Assembly: GCA_900768795.1 (NCBI GenBank) | Contig: CAAGEH010000006.1 | Span: 118,976 to 182,975 of the forward strand | From: an uncultured Collinsella sp. | GTDB lineage: Bacteria > Actinomycetota > Coriobacteriia > Coriobacteriales > Coriobacteriaceae | DNA: 64,000 nt | Direction of reading: 5' to 3' | Part shown: positions 15,976 through 24,976 of the stretch, piece by piece | How positions within the stretch are numbered: the first letter of the stretch is position 1 | Layout: each line of letters starts with the position of its first letter | The notes under the pieces: generated by a model | Told to the model about the DNA's origin: nothing | The model's database searches: none | What the model saw: only the letters and a program-made list of their open reading frames with translations | Translations under genes and position numbers: made by a program

Positions 15976-18198
15976 CTACAGATGCAGGACGCGGTCGCGA
16001 ATCTCCTCGGTACGACCCTGATTCCAGAACTGGGTTCCGATATAGCCACAGGTACGACGCGCGACGTTCATCTTCTCCTGGTCACGGTTGCCGCAGTTGG
16101 GGCATTCCCACACCAGCTTGCCATCGTCCTCCACGATCTTGATCTCGCCGTCGTAGCCGCACACCTGGCAGTAATCGCTCTTGGTGTTGAGCTCGGCGTA
16201 CATGATGTTGTCGTAGATGTACTGCATCACGCGCACGACAGCCTTGAGGTTATCCTGCATGTTGGGCACCTCGACGTAGGAGATGGCGCCGCCCGGGCTC
16301 AAACGCTGGAACTGGCTCTCGAACTTGAGCTTATCGAATGCGTCGATCTTCTCGGTCACATGCACGTGATAGCTGTTGGTGATGTAGCCCTTGTCGGTCA
16401 CGCCCGGGATGATGCCGAAACGGCGCTGCAGGCACTTGGCGAACTTGTACGTCGTGGACTCCAACGGCGTGCCATACAGCGAGAAGTCGATGTCGGTCTT
16501 TTTGCGCCACTCCTCGCATTTGTCGTTCATGTACTGCATGACCTGCATGGCGAACGGCGTGCCCTCCGCCTCGGTATGGCTATGCCCCGTCATGTACTTG
16601 ACGCACTCGTAAAGACCGGCATAGCCCAAGCTGATGGTGGAATATCCACCGTAAAGCAGCTTGTCGATGGTCTCACCCTTCTTGAGACGCGCCAAGGCAC
16701 CGTACTGCCAAAGAATCGGTGCGGCATCCGAAAGCGTACCCCTGAGGCGGTTGTGGCGGCACATCAGGGCCTTGTAGCAAAGCTCAAGACGCTCATCGAA
16801 AATCTTCCAGAACTTATCCATGTTCTGATGCGAGGACAGAGCGACATCGGGCAGGTTGATGGTGACGACACCCTGATTGAAGCGCCCGTAGTACTTGGGC
16901 TTGCCCGGTTCCCAGTTACCGGCATTGGCCACGTTGTCGAAGCCGTTGCCCGTGCGGTCGGGCGTGAGGAAGCTGCGGCACCCCATGCAGGTGAAGCAAT
17001 CGCCGTTGCCCTCGGTCTCGCCCTTCGACAGCTTGTACTCGCGCATCTTCTTCTCGGAGATGTAATCGGGCACCATGCGCTTGGCGGTGCACTTGGCGGC
17101 GAGCTGGGTCAGGTAGAAATACGGGGAGTCTTCCGTCACGTTATCGGCCTCGAGCACGTAGATGAGCTTGGGGAACGCAGGCGTGATCCAAACGCCCGCC
17201 TCGTTCTTGACGCCCTCATAGCGCTGACGGAGCGTCTCCTCGATGATCATGGCGAGGTCGTGCTTCTCGGTCTCGGAACGGGCCTCGTTGAGGTACATGA
17301 ACACCGTCACGAACGGCGCTTGGCCGTTGGTGGTCATAAGCGTCACGACCTGATACTGGATGGTCTGAACGCCACGGCGGATCTCGTCGCGCAGACGGTC
17401 CTCGACGACCTCGTGGACCTTCTCCTGCGGCGCCTCGACACCGAGCTCGGCAAGTTCGCGAGCGACCTCGCGACGGATCTTCTGGCGGCTCACCTCGACG
17501 AAAGGTGCCAGATGCGTGAGCGAGATGGACTGACCGCCGTACTGCGAGGAGGCGACCTGGGCGATGATCTGCGTGGCGATGTTGCAGGCCGTCGAGAAGC
17601 TGTGCGGCTTCTCGATGAGCGTGCCCGAGATGACGGTGCCGTTCTGCAGCATGTCGTCAAGATTCACAAGGTCGCAGTTGTGCATGTGCTGCGCGAAGTA
17701 ATCGGAATCGTGAAAGTGGATGATCCCCTCGTTATGGGCGGCGACGACGTCGGCGGGCAGCAGCACGCGCTGGGCCAGGTCCTTGGAGACCTCACCGGCC
17801 ATATAGTCGCGCTGCACCGAGTTGACAGTCGGGTTCTTGTTGGAGTTCTCCTGCTTGACCTCTTCGTTATTGCACTCGATTAGCGAGAGAATCTTGTCAT
17901 CGGTCGTGTTCTTGGTGCGTTTGAGGCTCTGAACATAGCGGTAGATGATATAGCGGCGAGCGACCTCGTAGCAGTCGAGACGCATGATCTCGTCCTCGAC
18001 CATGTCTTGGATCTCTTCGACGGAAACGGTATGCCCGGCCTTCTCGCATGCCTCCGCCACGTTCTGGGACGCATAGATCACCTGACGCTCGGTGAGGCGG
18101 TCGGATTCCTTGACCTCACGGTTGGCGGCACGGATAGCATTGACGATCTTGTCGATGTCGAATGTGACCTCAGTACCGCTGCGTTTGATAATCTTCAT
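15976..18198 (-). CDS. nrdD: anaerobic (class III) ribonucleoside-triphosphate reductase
   Basis: A 740-residue enzyme that makes dNTPs from NTPs without oxygen. Residues 1-95 form the ATP-cone allosteric domain (KRSGTEVTFDIDKIVNAI). The barrel contains NCDLVNLDDML and the substrate-site cysteines. Near the C-terminus two CxxC pairs (CQVCG, CPNCG) form the zinc site. The glycyl-radical loop is RRTCGYIG, with the radical at G718. The ATG at 18198 follows a GAGAGAGG purine run; a frame running to 18264 lacks support. A tandem NrdR box pair lies about 190-230 bases upstream. Confidence 0.96.
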   Translation of the reverse strand: MKIIKRSGTEVTFDIDKIVNAIRAANREVKESDRLTERQVIYASQNVAEACEKAGHTVSVEEIQDMVEDEIMRLDCYEVARRYIIYRYVQSLKRTKNTTDDKILSLIECNNEEVKQENSNKNPTVNSVQRDYMAGEVSKDLAQRVLLPADVVAAHNEGIIHFHDSDYFAQHMHNCDLVNLDDMLQNGTVISGTLIEKPHSFSTACNIATQIIAQVASSQYGGQSISLTHLAPFVEVSRQKIRREVARELAELGVEAPQEKVHEVVEDRLRDEIRRGVQTIQYQVVTLMTTNGQAPFVTVFMYLNEARSETEKHDLAMIIEETLRQRYEGVKNEAGVWITPAFPKLIYVLEADNVTEDSPYFYLTQLAAKCTAKRMVPDYISEKKMREYKLSKGETEGNGDCFTCMGCRSFLTPDRTGNGFDNVANAGNWEPGKPKYYGRFNQGVVTINLPDVALSSHQNMDKFWKIFDERLELCYKALMCRHNRLRGTLSDAAPILWQYGALARLKKGETIDKLLYGGYSTISLGYAGLYECVKYMTGHSHTEAEGTPFAMQVMQYMNDKCEEWRKKTDIDFSLYGTPLESTTYKFAKCLQRRFGIIPGVTDKGYITNSYHVHVTEKIDAFDKLKFESQFQRLSPGGAISYVEVPNMQDNLKAVVRVMQYIYDNIMYAELNTKSDYCQVCGYDGEIKIVEDDGKLVWECPNCGNRDQEKMNVARRTCGYIGTQFWNQGRTEEIRDRVLHL

Positions 18199-18384
18199 GC
18201 CGCTCTGCCTCTCTCGCATCTTCATCATCAGGCGCGCACGATGCCCGGCAGTGATTGAAGCCACCCTTGTGCGTCGTACGCGTCTCTATTGTTTCTAAAC
18301 ACCGTAGACTCTCACCCGGACACATCCCAAAATGAGGCCAACGGAAATCCCTCTTTAAGCATGGATTATCTTACGTCAGGAATG

Positions 18385-18432
18385 CATCAATATGGTGTGT
18401 GATATTTTTAAGTCATACACCATATATAGTGT
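18385..18432 (-). promoter_or_regulatory. tandem NrdR boxes
   Basis: Box 1 (18417-18432) is ACACCATATATAGTGT, one base from the NrdR consensus ACACWATATATWGTGT. Box 2 (18385-18400) matches 11 of 16 positions. Their starts are 32 bases apart, about three helical turns, the usual arrangement for cooperative NrdR binding. They lie just downstream of a TTGACC element (18445-18440 on the minus strand), so bound repressor would cover the promoter. Confidence 0.85.
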
Positions 18433-18746
18433 TTTTGCAGGTCAAAACATATGAACAAGTTTTTTGAAATCTCACAAAAAATTGCCTTGACGGGTGTTTG
18501 GAAACGCCACCTCGGCTCTGACCTGCGAGATATTTCGAACTAACCTTCAACCCAAGTTTCGCCATCGGCGTGAATTGGGGAATGAACGGTATAAAAAACA
18601 CGCGAGTTTTCGCTTGACCAACATCTTGAGCGAGAACCGCGGACGGATTGAGCAGGCGAGCAGCAGATCGAATTCGCCTATGAAACCAGACGTTGAACAT
18701 ATCGGCTCCGTGCACCGAAGACCGAATCGCCCTATAGCAAAACAGA

Positions 18747-18770
18747 CCGGAGACGATGTCTCCGGCCTGC
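18747..18770 (-). terminator. terminator after tRNA-Val
   Basis: The 8-bp stem CCGGAGAC/GTCTCCGG with a 3-base loop is followed on the minus strand by CTGTTTTG. It lies just past the tRNA 3' end. Confidence 0.65.
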
Positions 18771-18777
18771 GAACATT

Positions 18778-18852
18778 TGGTGGGCGTTAGAAGATTTGAA
18801 CTTCTGACCTCTTCCGTGTCAGGGAAGCGCTCTCCCCCTGAGCTAAACGCCC
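18778..18852 (-). tRNA. tRNA-Val (anticodon GAC)
   Basis: The 75-base gene on the minus strand starts GGGCGTT and ends AACGCCC, discriminator A, encoded CCA. The anticodon loop CTGACAC between CTTCC and GGAAG gives GAC. The T-arm GTTCAAATC is present. Confidence 0.95.
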
Positions 18853-18970
18853 GAATTCAGGGTGCGCTCTTCAGCGCGAGGAATAATATACCGAAGCCCA
18901 GACGTCCGCGCAACCCCCAATTTTGAAAAAGTTTGCGAGAGCGCATCTTTCGCAGCATATCGGCACGCAA

Positions 18971-20704
18971 TCAGTCGGCAAGCATCAACCACACGGCAGC
19001 GTCCTGCGGAAGCCTGCCGTCCTCCAGTGGCGAGCTCGCAAGAAGCAGTTCCCCCTTGGGAAGTTCGATCGGTGCCGCGCCGAAATTGCAGACGCAAGCC
19101 CAGCCGTTGTCACGACGATATGCCACGACGCCGCCCTCGGCACCGTCCGCTCCGTCCACCGCGCCGTCGGCTCCGTCCATATCGAGCCACGTCAAATCGT
19201 TCTTGCAGGCGCGCAGCTGTTTGCGAATCGCGAGCGCCCTCCTGTAGAACGCAAGGGTCGAGTCCGCGTCCGCCTCCTCGGCATCAACGGCATAATCGGC
19301 GAACCAGGCAGGCTGAGGCAGATGCGGAGCAGACTCGGCGTCCGCGGGGGAAAAGCCAAAGGATCCACCTGCAGCAGGGGAATCCGATGCCGTCCAAGGA
19401 AGCGGCACGCGACAGCCGTCGCGCCCCTTCTCGAGCCCCGCATCTGACGTGTTTCGAGCCGTCGGGTCCTCAAGCTGGTCCCATGGGATATCCGCCACCT
19501 CAAACAGACCGAGCTCCTCACCTTGGTACACATATGCGGCACCCGGCAGAGCCATCTCGAGCAACAGGGCAGCACGCGCACGCTTGAGCCCGAGCGAACG
19601 GTTCTCGAAATACGATTTTCCGTCGCGCAGCAGCCAGTCCTTTGCCATCTGATGGTGCTGGGCTCCCTTCACCTGAGGCAGCGCGAAGCGCGATGCCACA
19701 CGGGGCACATCATGGTTGGAAAGCACCCAAGTCGATGCCGACTCGCTCTCGCGCGCCGCACGCATGCCCTCATCGATGGCAGCGTGCATGTCCTCGTATG
19801 TCCAGTTCGCCTTTGCGAACTCAAAGTTGAACGTCTGGCCCAGCTCATCGGGGCGCGCATAGAGATATTGGCGCTCGGGAAGGACCCATGCCTCGGCAAC
19901 TGCCGAACGCGGCGGGTCGTAACGGTTAAAGACGCGGCGCCACTCATGATAGATCTCGTGTACCTCGTTGCGATCCCAAAGTGGATGGGAGCCATCCGAC
20001 ACGAAATCGTCGCCCTCCCCCAGATGCCATGCGTCCAGGTCATCGCGATCCAGGTCCTTGGCAAGACCGTGCGCGACGTCGATGCGGAAGCCATCGGCCC
20101 CGCGATCGCTCCAAAACGCAAGCGTGTCGCAGAAGAACTGATGCACTTCGGGGTTGTCCCAATTGAAGTCGGGCTGTTCGGGCGTGAACATATGGAGATA
20201 CCATTGCCCGTCAGCGACGCGCGTCCACGCGGGATCGCCGAACTCCGCCGTCCAATTGGTGGGAGGAAGCTCGCCGGACTCACCGCGACCGTCCCTGAAG
20301 ATATAGCGGGCGCGCTCGGGCGAACCTTTTCCCGCGGCAAGCGCCGCCTTGAACCAGGGGTGCTCGTTGGAGGAATGATTCGGAACGATATCGACCACGA
20401 TTTTGATTCCCGCGGCATGCGCGGCGGCGACGAGGGCGTCAAAATCTTCAAGCGTTCCCAAACGCGGATCGATCTCACGATAATCGGCAACGTCGTAACC
20501 GCCATCGACGAGCGGAGACGGATAGAAGGGGCTCATCCAAATGGCGTCCACTCCGAGCTCGGCCAGATACGGCACCTTGGAGGTGATGCCGTTGATATCC
20601 CCCAGACCCGAACCCGTCGTGTCCTTAAACGAACGCGGATATACCTGATAGACAACGGCGTCCGACATCCACGGGCGGACCTGTCCAATCGGTTGCTCGC
20701 TCAC
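18971..20704 (-). CDS. alpha-glucosidase, GH13 oligo-1,6-glucosidase type
   Basis: A 577-residue cytoplasmic glycoside hydrolase that releases glucose from short malto- or isomalto-oligosaccharides. GH13 regions are in order: DIVPNHSS, GFRIDVAHG with the nucleophile Asp, AVAEAWVLP with the acid/base Glu, and LSNHDVPR. The GTG at 20704 has GAGGGAG nine bases upstream; an ATG at 20722 and a TTG at 20743 lack a good ribosome site. No sugar transporter or regulator is adjacent, so it stands alone between tRNA genes. Fine specificity cannot be read from the sequence. Confidence 0.9.
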   Translation of the reverse strand: MSEQPIGQVRPWMSDAVVYQVYPRSFKDTTGSGLGDINGITSKVPYLAELGVDAIWMSPFYPSPLVDGGYDVADYREIDPRLGTLEDFDALVAAAHAAGIKIVVDIVPNHSSNEHPWFKAALAAGKGSPERARYIFRDGRGESGELPPTNWTAEFGDPAWTRVADGQWYLHMFTPEQPDFNWDNPEVHQFFCDTLAFWSDRGADGFRIDVAHGLAKDLDRDDLDAWHLGEGDDFVSDGSHPLWDRNEVHEIYHEWRRVFNRYDPPRSAVAEAWVLPERQYLYARPDELGQTFNFEFAKANWTYEDMHAAIDEGMRAARESESASTWVLSNHDVPRVASRFALPQVKGAQHHQMAKDWLLRDGKSYFENRSLGLKRARAALLLEMALPGAAYVYQGEELGLFEVADIPWDQLEDPTARNTSDAGLEKGRDGCRVPLPWTASDSPAAGGSFGFSPADAESAPHLPQPAWFADYAVDAEEADADSTLAFYRRALAIRKQLRACKNDLTWLDMDGADGAVDGADGAEGGVVAYRRDNGWACVCNFGAAPIELPKGELLLASSPLEDGRLPQDAAVWLMLAD

Positions 20705-20853
20705 GGCGATCAGCTCCCTCATACAAGAAGTATTGGTGAGCAAATACTACCGCTAAACCACGGATGCTCGAACATGATTTACGGTATCGCGATTGTTGGT
20801 TCAAAAATCTCATTTGAAAACAAATGTTGAAGCAACAGTAAGGTCAGGCATAC

Positions 20854-20884
20854 AAAAAAGCCCGGCTAACTCAGTAGCCGGGCT
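20854..20884 (-). terminator. terminator of the tRNA-Gly/Cys/Gly cluster
   Basis: A perfect 9-bp stem (20859-20867 with 20876-20884) is followed on the minus strand by a T6 tract. Confidence 0.85.
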
Positions 20885-20892
20885 GTCATTCT

Positions 20893-20968
20893 TGGAGCGG
20901 ACAACGGGGCTCGAACCCGCGACCCCAACCTTGGCAAGGTTGTGCTCTACCAACTGAGCCATGTCCGC
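20893..20968 (-). tRNA. tRNA-Gly (anticodon GCC), copy 1
   Basis: The 76-base gene has acceptor GCGGACA, anticodon loop TTGCCAA, T-arm GGTTCGAGC and encoded CCA. Its sequence is identical to the copy at 21139-21214. Confidence 0.95.
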
Positions 20969-21024
20969 ATATGTAGAAGAACTATATCGGGCGTCCGTTT
21001 TTGGGCGGGCGCCCGCACAAGTTC

Positions 21025-21098
21025 TGGAGGCGAAGCCCGGATTCGAACCGGGGGTAAAGGCTTTGCAGGCCTCTGCCTTACCACTTGGCCACTTCGCC
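21025..21098 (-). tRNA. tRNA-Cys (anticodon GCA)
   Basis: The 74-base gene begins GGCGAAG. It has anticodon loop CTGCAAA, T-arm GGTTCGAATCC and encoded CCA. It lies between two identical tRNA-Gly genes. Confidence 0.95.
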
Positions 21099-21102
21099 GA
21101 TG

Positions 21103-21126
21103 AAAAAGGCCGATTCAAAACCGGCC
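21103..21126 (-). terminator. weak terminator between tRNA-Gly copy 2 and tRNA-Cys
   Basis: A 5-bp GC stem (21108-21112 with 21122-21126) is followed on the minus strand by T5. It would give only partial termination. Confidence 0.45.
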
Positions 21127-21138
21127 CTTAACAAGCAA

Positions 21139-21214
21139 TGGAGCGGACAACGGGGCTCGAACCCGCGACCCCAACCTTGGCAAGGTTGTGCTCTACCAAC
21201 TGAGCCATGTCCGC
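21139..21214 (-). tRNA. tRNA-Gly (anticodon GCC), copy 2
   Basis: Identical over its full 76 bases to the tRNA-Gly at 20893-20968, including CCA. It is the first gene of the three-tRNA cluster. Confidence 0.95.
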
Positions 21215-21314
21215 TTGCGAGAAATTAATATACGCGAATCGTTAAAATCGCGCAACCTTTTTTCTAAAAAAGTTTTGAGCTTCTAAAGATTGCGCAGGTC
21301 GATATGACAATCCA

Positions 21315-22037
21315 CTAATAGAGCTTGACCAGCCGCACATAGGTTCCACGCACATCGGACCTCCGCCTGATCTCTACTCCGTCCACAAGCATGCGCATGA
21401 GCTTGATGCCGCGCCCGCGCTCCTCCGTACTCGTCGGCTCCTCGTCATCGGCGATCGAGAACCCGAGGCCGTTGTCGACCACCTCGATAACCACGCGATC
21501 GGCATACGCGCGCACCGTCATCACGCAGCCGTCTCCGCATGCATGGTCGTAGTAGTTGCCCAGCGCCTCGCCCGCCGCGAGAGCCGTGTCGAATCGCGCA
21601 TCGCGGTCCATCGATAGCGACTCGAGCATCTGAACGACCCAATGACGGTAAAAGCCCAGATGCTCGATCCCGCTTTCGATGGAAACGCTCTTGCTCCAGA
21701 GCGGCGCCGCATTCGGAGCCAGCACGGGCACCTTGGGCTTTACGGTACCCGACGCATGCAGTACGTCGACAAGGCGCGATATCTGCAAAAAGCGCAGTAT
21801 CTGATCGTTTGCGTTGACCACGGACAGCAGACCGCCGCGTTGCATGAGACGACGGGCGCGCGTGAGCAAAAACGCCAGTCCCGTGGAATCGATGAAGCCG
21901 ACATCTTTGCAATTGACCAAAATGCGTCGAGATCCCTGCGATATCAGGGCATCGACCCGCGCACGCAGTACGGGCACGGTTGCGATGTCGATATCGCCCG
22001 CAGGCGCGATAATCGATATGTTGCTCCACTCATTCAT
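21315..22037 (-). CDS. STAS domain fused to a RsbW-like HATPase (partner-switching regulator)
   Basis: A 240-residue fusion. Residues 1-100 are a STAS domain of the anti-anti-sigma type, with the phosphorylatable S51 in GFIDSTGLAF. Residues 120-240 are an anti-sigma-factor-type histidine-kinase-like ATPase: N-box with E157 and N161 (EALGNYYDHA), G1 box DNGLGF (188-193) and glycine-rich ERGRGIKLM (206-214). Normally the kinase and its STAS substrate are separate proteins. The gene is 117 bases after a PAS-GAF-PP2C phosphatase gene, so the two likely form one phospho-switch. No sigma factor is adjacent; the target is unknown. Confidence 0.85.
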   Translation of the reverse strand: MNEWSNISIIAPAGDIDIATVPVLRARVDALISQGSRRILVNCKDVGFIDSTGLAFLLTRARRLMQRGGLLSVVNANDQILRFLQISRLVDVLHASGTVKPKVPVLAPNAAPLWSKSVSIESGIEHLGFYRHWVVQMLESLSMDRDARFDTALAAGEALGNYYDHACGDGCVMTVRAYADRVVIEVVDNGLGFSIADDEEPTSTEERGRGIKLMRMLVDGVEIRRRSDVRGTYVRLVKLY

Positions 22038-22154
22038 ACGTTCATGGTTCCCTATATGCCCCTACCGGATACGCTCGGCGATAAATCCACGCGCTTCGAT
22101 ACGCGCTTCGTTCGGTGCACGCTCGCCTATCGGCGCCTCTGGCGCCTTTCGCAG

Positions 22155-24518
22155 CTATTCGAACTGCAGGGCGACAAGCGCGATATCGTCATCGAGCGCG
22201 GAATCCGTAAAGGCATCGAGCTCATCGAGGACGATAGAGCACAGCCCCGACACCCCCGCGGACGCATGGTCGAGCAGAAAATCGCGTAGACGGTTCTCCC
22301 CAAAGAACTTGCCCGATGAGTCGCGCGCCTCGATTGCTCCATCGGTGTACATAAACAGAATGTCACCGGATGCAAACGTAAACGAGCCGTTCTCGTACGC
22401 CATGCCCTCGAACGCGCCCACAACACCCGACTGACAGCTCAAGAACTCCGCCTCGGCCGCACGGGCGGGTGCGTCCGCACCGTCACCCCCACCGGTGCCT
22501 GCGGGATGCACCAGCATCGTAGGCGGATGTCCCGCCGAGCAGTACGTCGCCCGATGACGGCGCAAATCGATTTTGGCTATGAACATCGTGGCGAACGTTT
22601 CCACGCGCGAGAACCCCATGAGCATGCTGTTGAGCGATCGGGCCATGCGTGCCGGCCCCGCGCCTTCCCATGCGTAAGCGGTAAGCGCGGTCTTGACGAG
22701 TGCCGACATCGAGGCGGCCTCGACACCCTTTCCCGATACGTCACCCAAAATCATGACAGCCTGGTCGTCGGGCAGACGTAGCAGCGTGTAGAAATCGCCG
22801 CCCACGAGCGCCGAGCTCGTGGCCGATGAATACAGCGAATCGGACGCGATGCCCGGCACGTTGCCGAGCGAGCTCCTCATGCCAACCTGCAGGGTCTGGG
22901 CGATGTGCCTGTCCTCGTTTTTTTGCGTCTCGCCATGGCAAATCTGTTCGAAATCGTGTGCGATATGCAACAGATAATCGAACTCGAGGTCGTCGATGGG
23001 CTCCTGCGTCGAGTCGCGCAGGAGCAGCAGCCGCTGTGAATAGATAAACGACGCGTCGTCGCGACCCACCAAGGCAGAATCGCTCGGACTCTTCCCGTCC
23101 TCGTCAAACAGGTTGGACGATTTTAAAAAATCAAGATATACGCCCTGGTTAGGCAGCCCATGAAGTTCAAGCCAGCTGCCAGCGCGCGACAAGGCGTCGA
23201 CACGCGTGAGCCGCACGATCGTCAGGTCATCCGGATCCATGCTGGGTGCACCCGAGTATGCGGCAAAATGATCGTCCATGATCGAGGCGACTCGTGGCAT
23301 GGGAGCGGTGCTCGAGAAAAAGAGGCTCTCGGGGTCGCCGGGCAGCTCGGCGCGGCTCCCGCCCTCAAAATCGACCATATAACCTTTTTGTTGCGCATCG
23401 TAGGCGACCGGGCATGCGTGGCAGGTCAGCGTTCGGCAGATCTCGCGCACCATATCGGCAAACGCTTCCCTACCGTTGACCTGCGCATCGCCCTCGATGG
23501 AAAACAGCGCATCACGCGAGCGGTTGAGCGACGCTGTGAGCTCAGAGGTGCGCTGCGAGCGCACGCTGCCGACGAGACTCACGAGCTGAATCGAAAGATA
23601 GTCGCACACAACCTCGAGAACGTGCACGTCGTACGTGCGCGGTGCCATCGGGCGGGACCAGCCGAGCTCGACGATGCCCAAGATCTGCGTCCCGAAAAAC
23701 ACCGGCACCGCGATCATCGTCTTAAAGGGCGGCATATCCTGCATGCGCAACGAGCTCGTGACTCGCGTGTCGAGGTCCATGAACGACGCCTCGGCGTGAG
23801 ACGCGCCTGTCCCCGAATCGATCTGAATCCTGCATGCGCTCTGTTTGCGCAGGACATGCGTGGGAATTCCCGACCCGTACGGGACATACTCGGGAACATA
23901 CGAACTCAGAAGCCCGGCGGAAACACCGCGCAGCTTGAACCCGCTCGTCTCGGAAAAGTACAGTGTGGCGCCCATCGCATCGAGCGCATTGGAAAGCTTG
24001 TTGAGAACCGTGTCGATGAGGCCCTGCAGGTCGCGTGCTCGCACGGCGGACATGATGACGGAAAGGGTGCCCGAAAGGCGTTTATTCGCCGCCTGAAGCT
24101 CCATAAGGACGCGGTGCATCTGCCGGTCGCGGCTGTATTGCTCCTCAAGGCTGGAAATGGCCACGTACGTATAGGGCGCCGTCTTCTTGATGATTCCCAT
24201 TCGGCGACTTGCCACATTGGTGGCACGTGCCTTGACGGGGACGAACGAACCGTCTGGGAGCTTGAGCATCAAACGCGTCTCGGTCCCATCGAGCGTAAAG
24301 GGGAACCTATGGTCGGAAGCGCGCTCGAATGTCTCGCTGTAGAGCACATCCTTGATATCCGACCCCACGATATCCAGGCGTTTGGCGCACATCAAATCGC
24401 AGAGCTGCTTGTTTGCATGAACGATTGAGCCGTCGCGCGCGCAGAGCGCCACCGCGTCGCTCGTAATCTGCAGAAGATGATTGACCTCGAGAAAGTCGCC
24501 TTCGGATCGTGCGTCCAT
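22155..24518 (-). CDS. PAS-GAF-PP2C (RsbU/SpoIIE-type) serine phosphatase
   Basis: A 787-residue soluble sensor phosphatase. About residues 10-125 are a PAS domain (ITSDAVALCARDGSIVHAN). A GAF-like domain follows at about 165-320 (AVPVFFGTQILGIVELG). A linker leads to a PP2C/SpoIIE domain at about 560-787, with metal acids in VGGDFYTL, LGDVSGKG, YTDGAIEA and the terminal DDDIALVAL. Such enzymes dephosphorylate STAS-domain proteins on signal. The STAS-HATPase gene next door is the obvious partner. There are no membrane segments, so the signal is presumably cytoplasmic. Confidence 0.88.
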   Translation of the reverse strand: MDARSEGDFLEVNHLLQITSDAVALCARDGSIVHANKQLCDLMCAKRLDIVGSDIKDVLYSETFERASDHRFPFTLDGTETRLMLKLPDGSFVPVKARATNVASRRMGIIKKTAPYTYVAISSLEEQYSRDRQMHRVLMELQAANKRLSGTLSVIMSAVRARDLQGLIDTVLNKLSNALDAMGATLYFSETSGFKLRGVSAGLLSSYVPEYVPYGSGIPTHVLRKQSACRIQIDSGTGASHAEASFMDLDTRVTSSLRMQDMPPFKTMIAVPVFFGTQILGIVELGWSRPMAPRTYDVHVLEVVCDYLSIQLVSLVGSVRSQRTSELTASLNRSRDALFSIEGDAQVNGREAFADMVREICRTLTCHACPVAYDAQQKGYMVDFEGGSRAELPGDPESLFFSSTAPMPRVASIMDDHFAAYSGAPSMDPDDLTIVRLTRVDALSRAGSWLELHGLPNQGVYLDFLKSSNLFDEDGKSPSDSALVGRDDASFIYSQRLLLLRDSTQEPIDDLEFDYLLHIAHDFEQICHGETQKNEDRHIAQTLQVGMRSSLGNVPGIASDSLYSSATSSALVGGDFYTLLRLPDDQAVMILGDVSGKGVEAASMSALVKTALTAYAWEGAGPARMARSLNSMLMGFSRVETFATMFIAKIDLRRHRATYCSAGHPPTMLVHPAGTGGGDGADAPARAAEAEFLSCQSGVVGAFEGMAYENGSFTFASGDILFMYTDGAIEARDSSGKFFGENRLRDFLLDHASAGVSGLCSIVLDELDAFTDSALDDDIALVALQFE

Positions 24519-24569
24519 CTTGCCGCCCCCATCACGCTATCGGGTACGAACACGCTCAATCGGTAAAAT

Positions 24570-24588
24570 AAAAGCCTCCGAAGAGGCT
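24570..24588 (-). terminator. terminator after tRNA-Leu
   Basis: A 6-bp stem (24573-24578 with 24583-24588) closes a loop that reads TTCG on the minus strand, a very stable tetraloop, followed by TTTTATTTT. Confidence 0.8.
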
Positions 24589-24599
24589 CGTAAATTCGA

Positions 24600-24690
24600 T
24601 GGTGTCGGAGGCGGGACTTGAACCCGCATGACCGAAAAAGTGGTCACTAGCACCTCAAGCTAGCGCGTCTGCCAATTCCGCCACTCCGAC
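24600..24690 (-). tRNA. tRNA-Leu (anticodon GAG)
   Basis: A 91-base class II tRNA. The acceptor is GTCGGAG, and a long variable arm (GACCACTTTTTCGGTC) is present. The anticodon loop TTGAGGT gives GAG. The T-arm is GGTTCAAGTCC, with CCA encoded. Confidence 0.95.
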
Positions 24691-24908
24691 ATACGTCGTT
24701 TCGACAAGGAGAATATTAACCCGAACGGACGCTATGTGGCAAGAACTTTTTTGGAAAAACTTCCGTCGTTAACGTTTATGCAGGTGATTGCCCAAATGTT
24801 CTTTGAGCTAAGCCGAATATAACCCAAGAGGACGCAGTCAGAAAAGTCCCGTACCCGGCATCGACAAGCATTTCGCCCCTGCACTATCACGACAGAAGCC
24901 GAATTACT

Positions 24909-24939
24909 CAAAAAGGCCCGAGACGCCACGTCTCGGGCC
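24909..24939 (-). terminator. terminator after the zinc-ribbon pseudogene
   Basis: A perfect 11-bp stem (24915-24925 with 24929-24939) is followed on the minus strand by T5 (24910-24914 complement). Confidence 0.85.
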
Positions 24940-24976
24940 CTCCGCTTCCTCCGCGCCAAGCGCTTTGGAATATCCC

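Larger units (their letters stand above)
18199..18777. other. long non-coding region upstream of nrdD
   Basis: It holds an untranslated nrdD leader of about 190 bases, the NrdR boxes and promoter (18385-18445), and the terminator of the tRNA-Val gene (18747-18770). The remaining part, about 18446-18745, shows no gene, RNA or repeat that I can recognise. Confidence 0.6.

Noticed and set aside
15946..17883. Long open frame of 645 codons on the plus strand
   Set aside because: It is antisense to nrdD, whose protein has every expected motif. Its residue composition (rich in Leu, Val, Asp, His) is what the complement of GC-rich coding sequence gives.
21215..24600. Sigma factor gene belonging to the partner-switch module
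   Set aside because: The flanks hold only tRNA genes; no sigma-70 family frame was found in the window.
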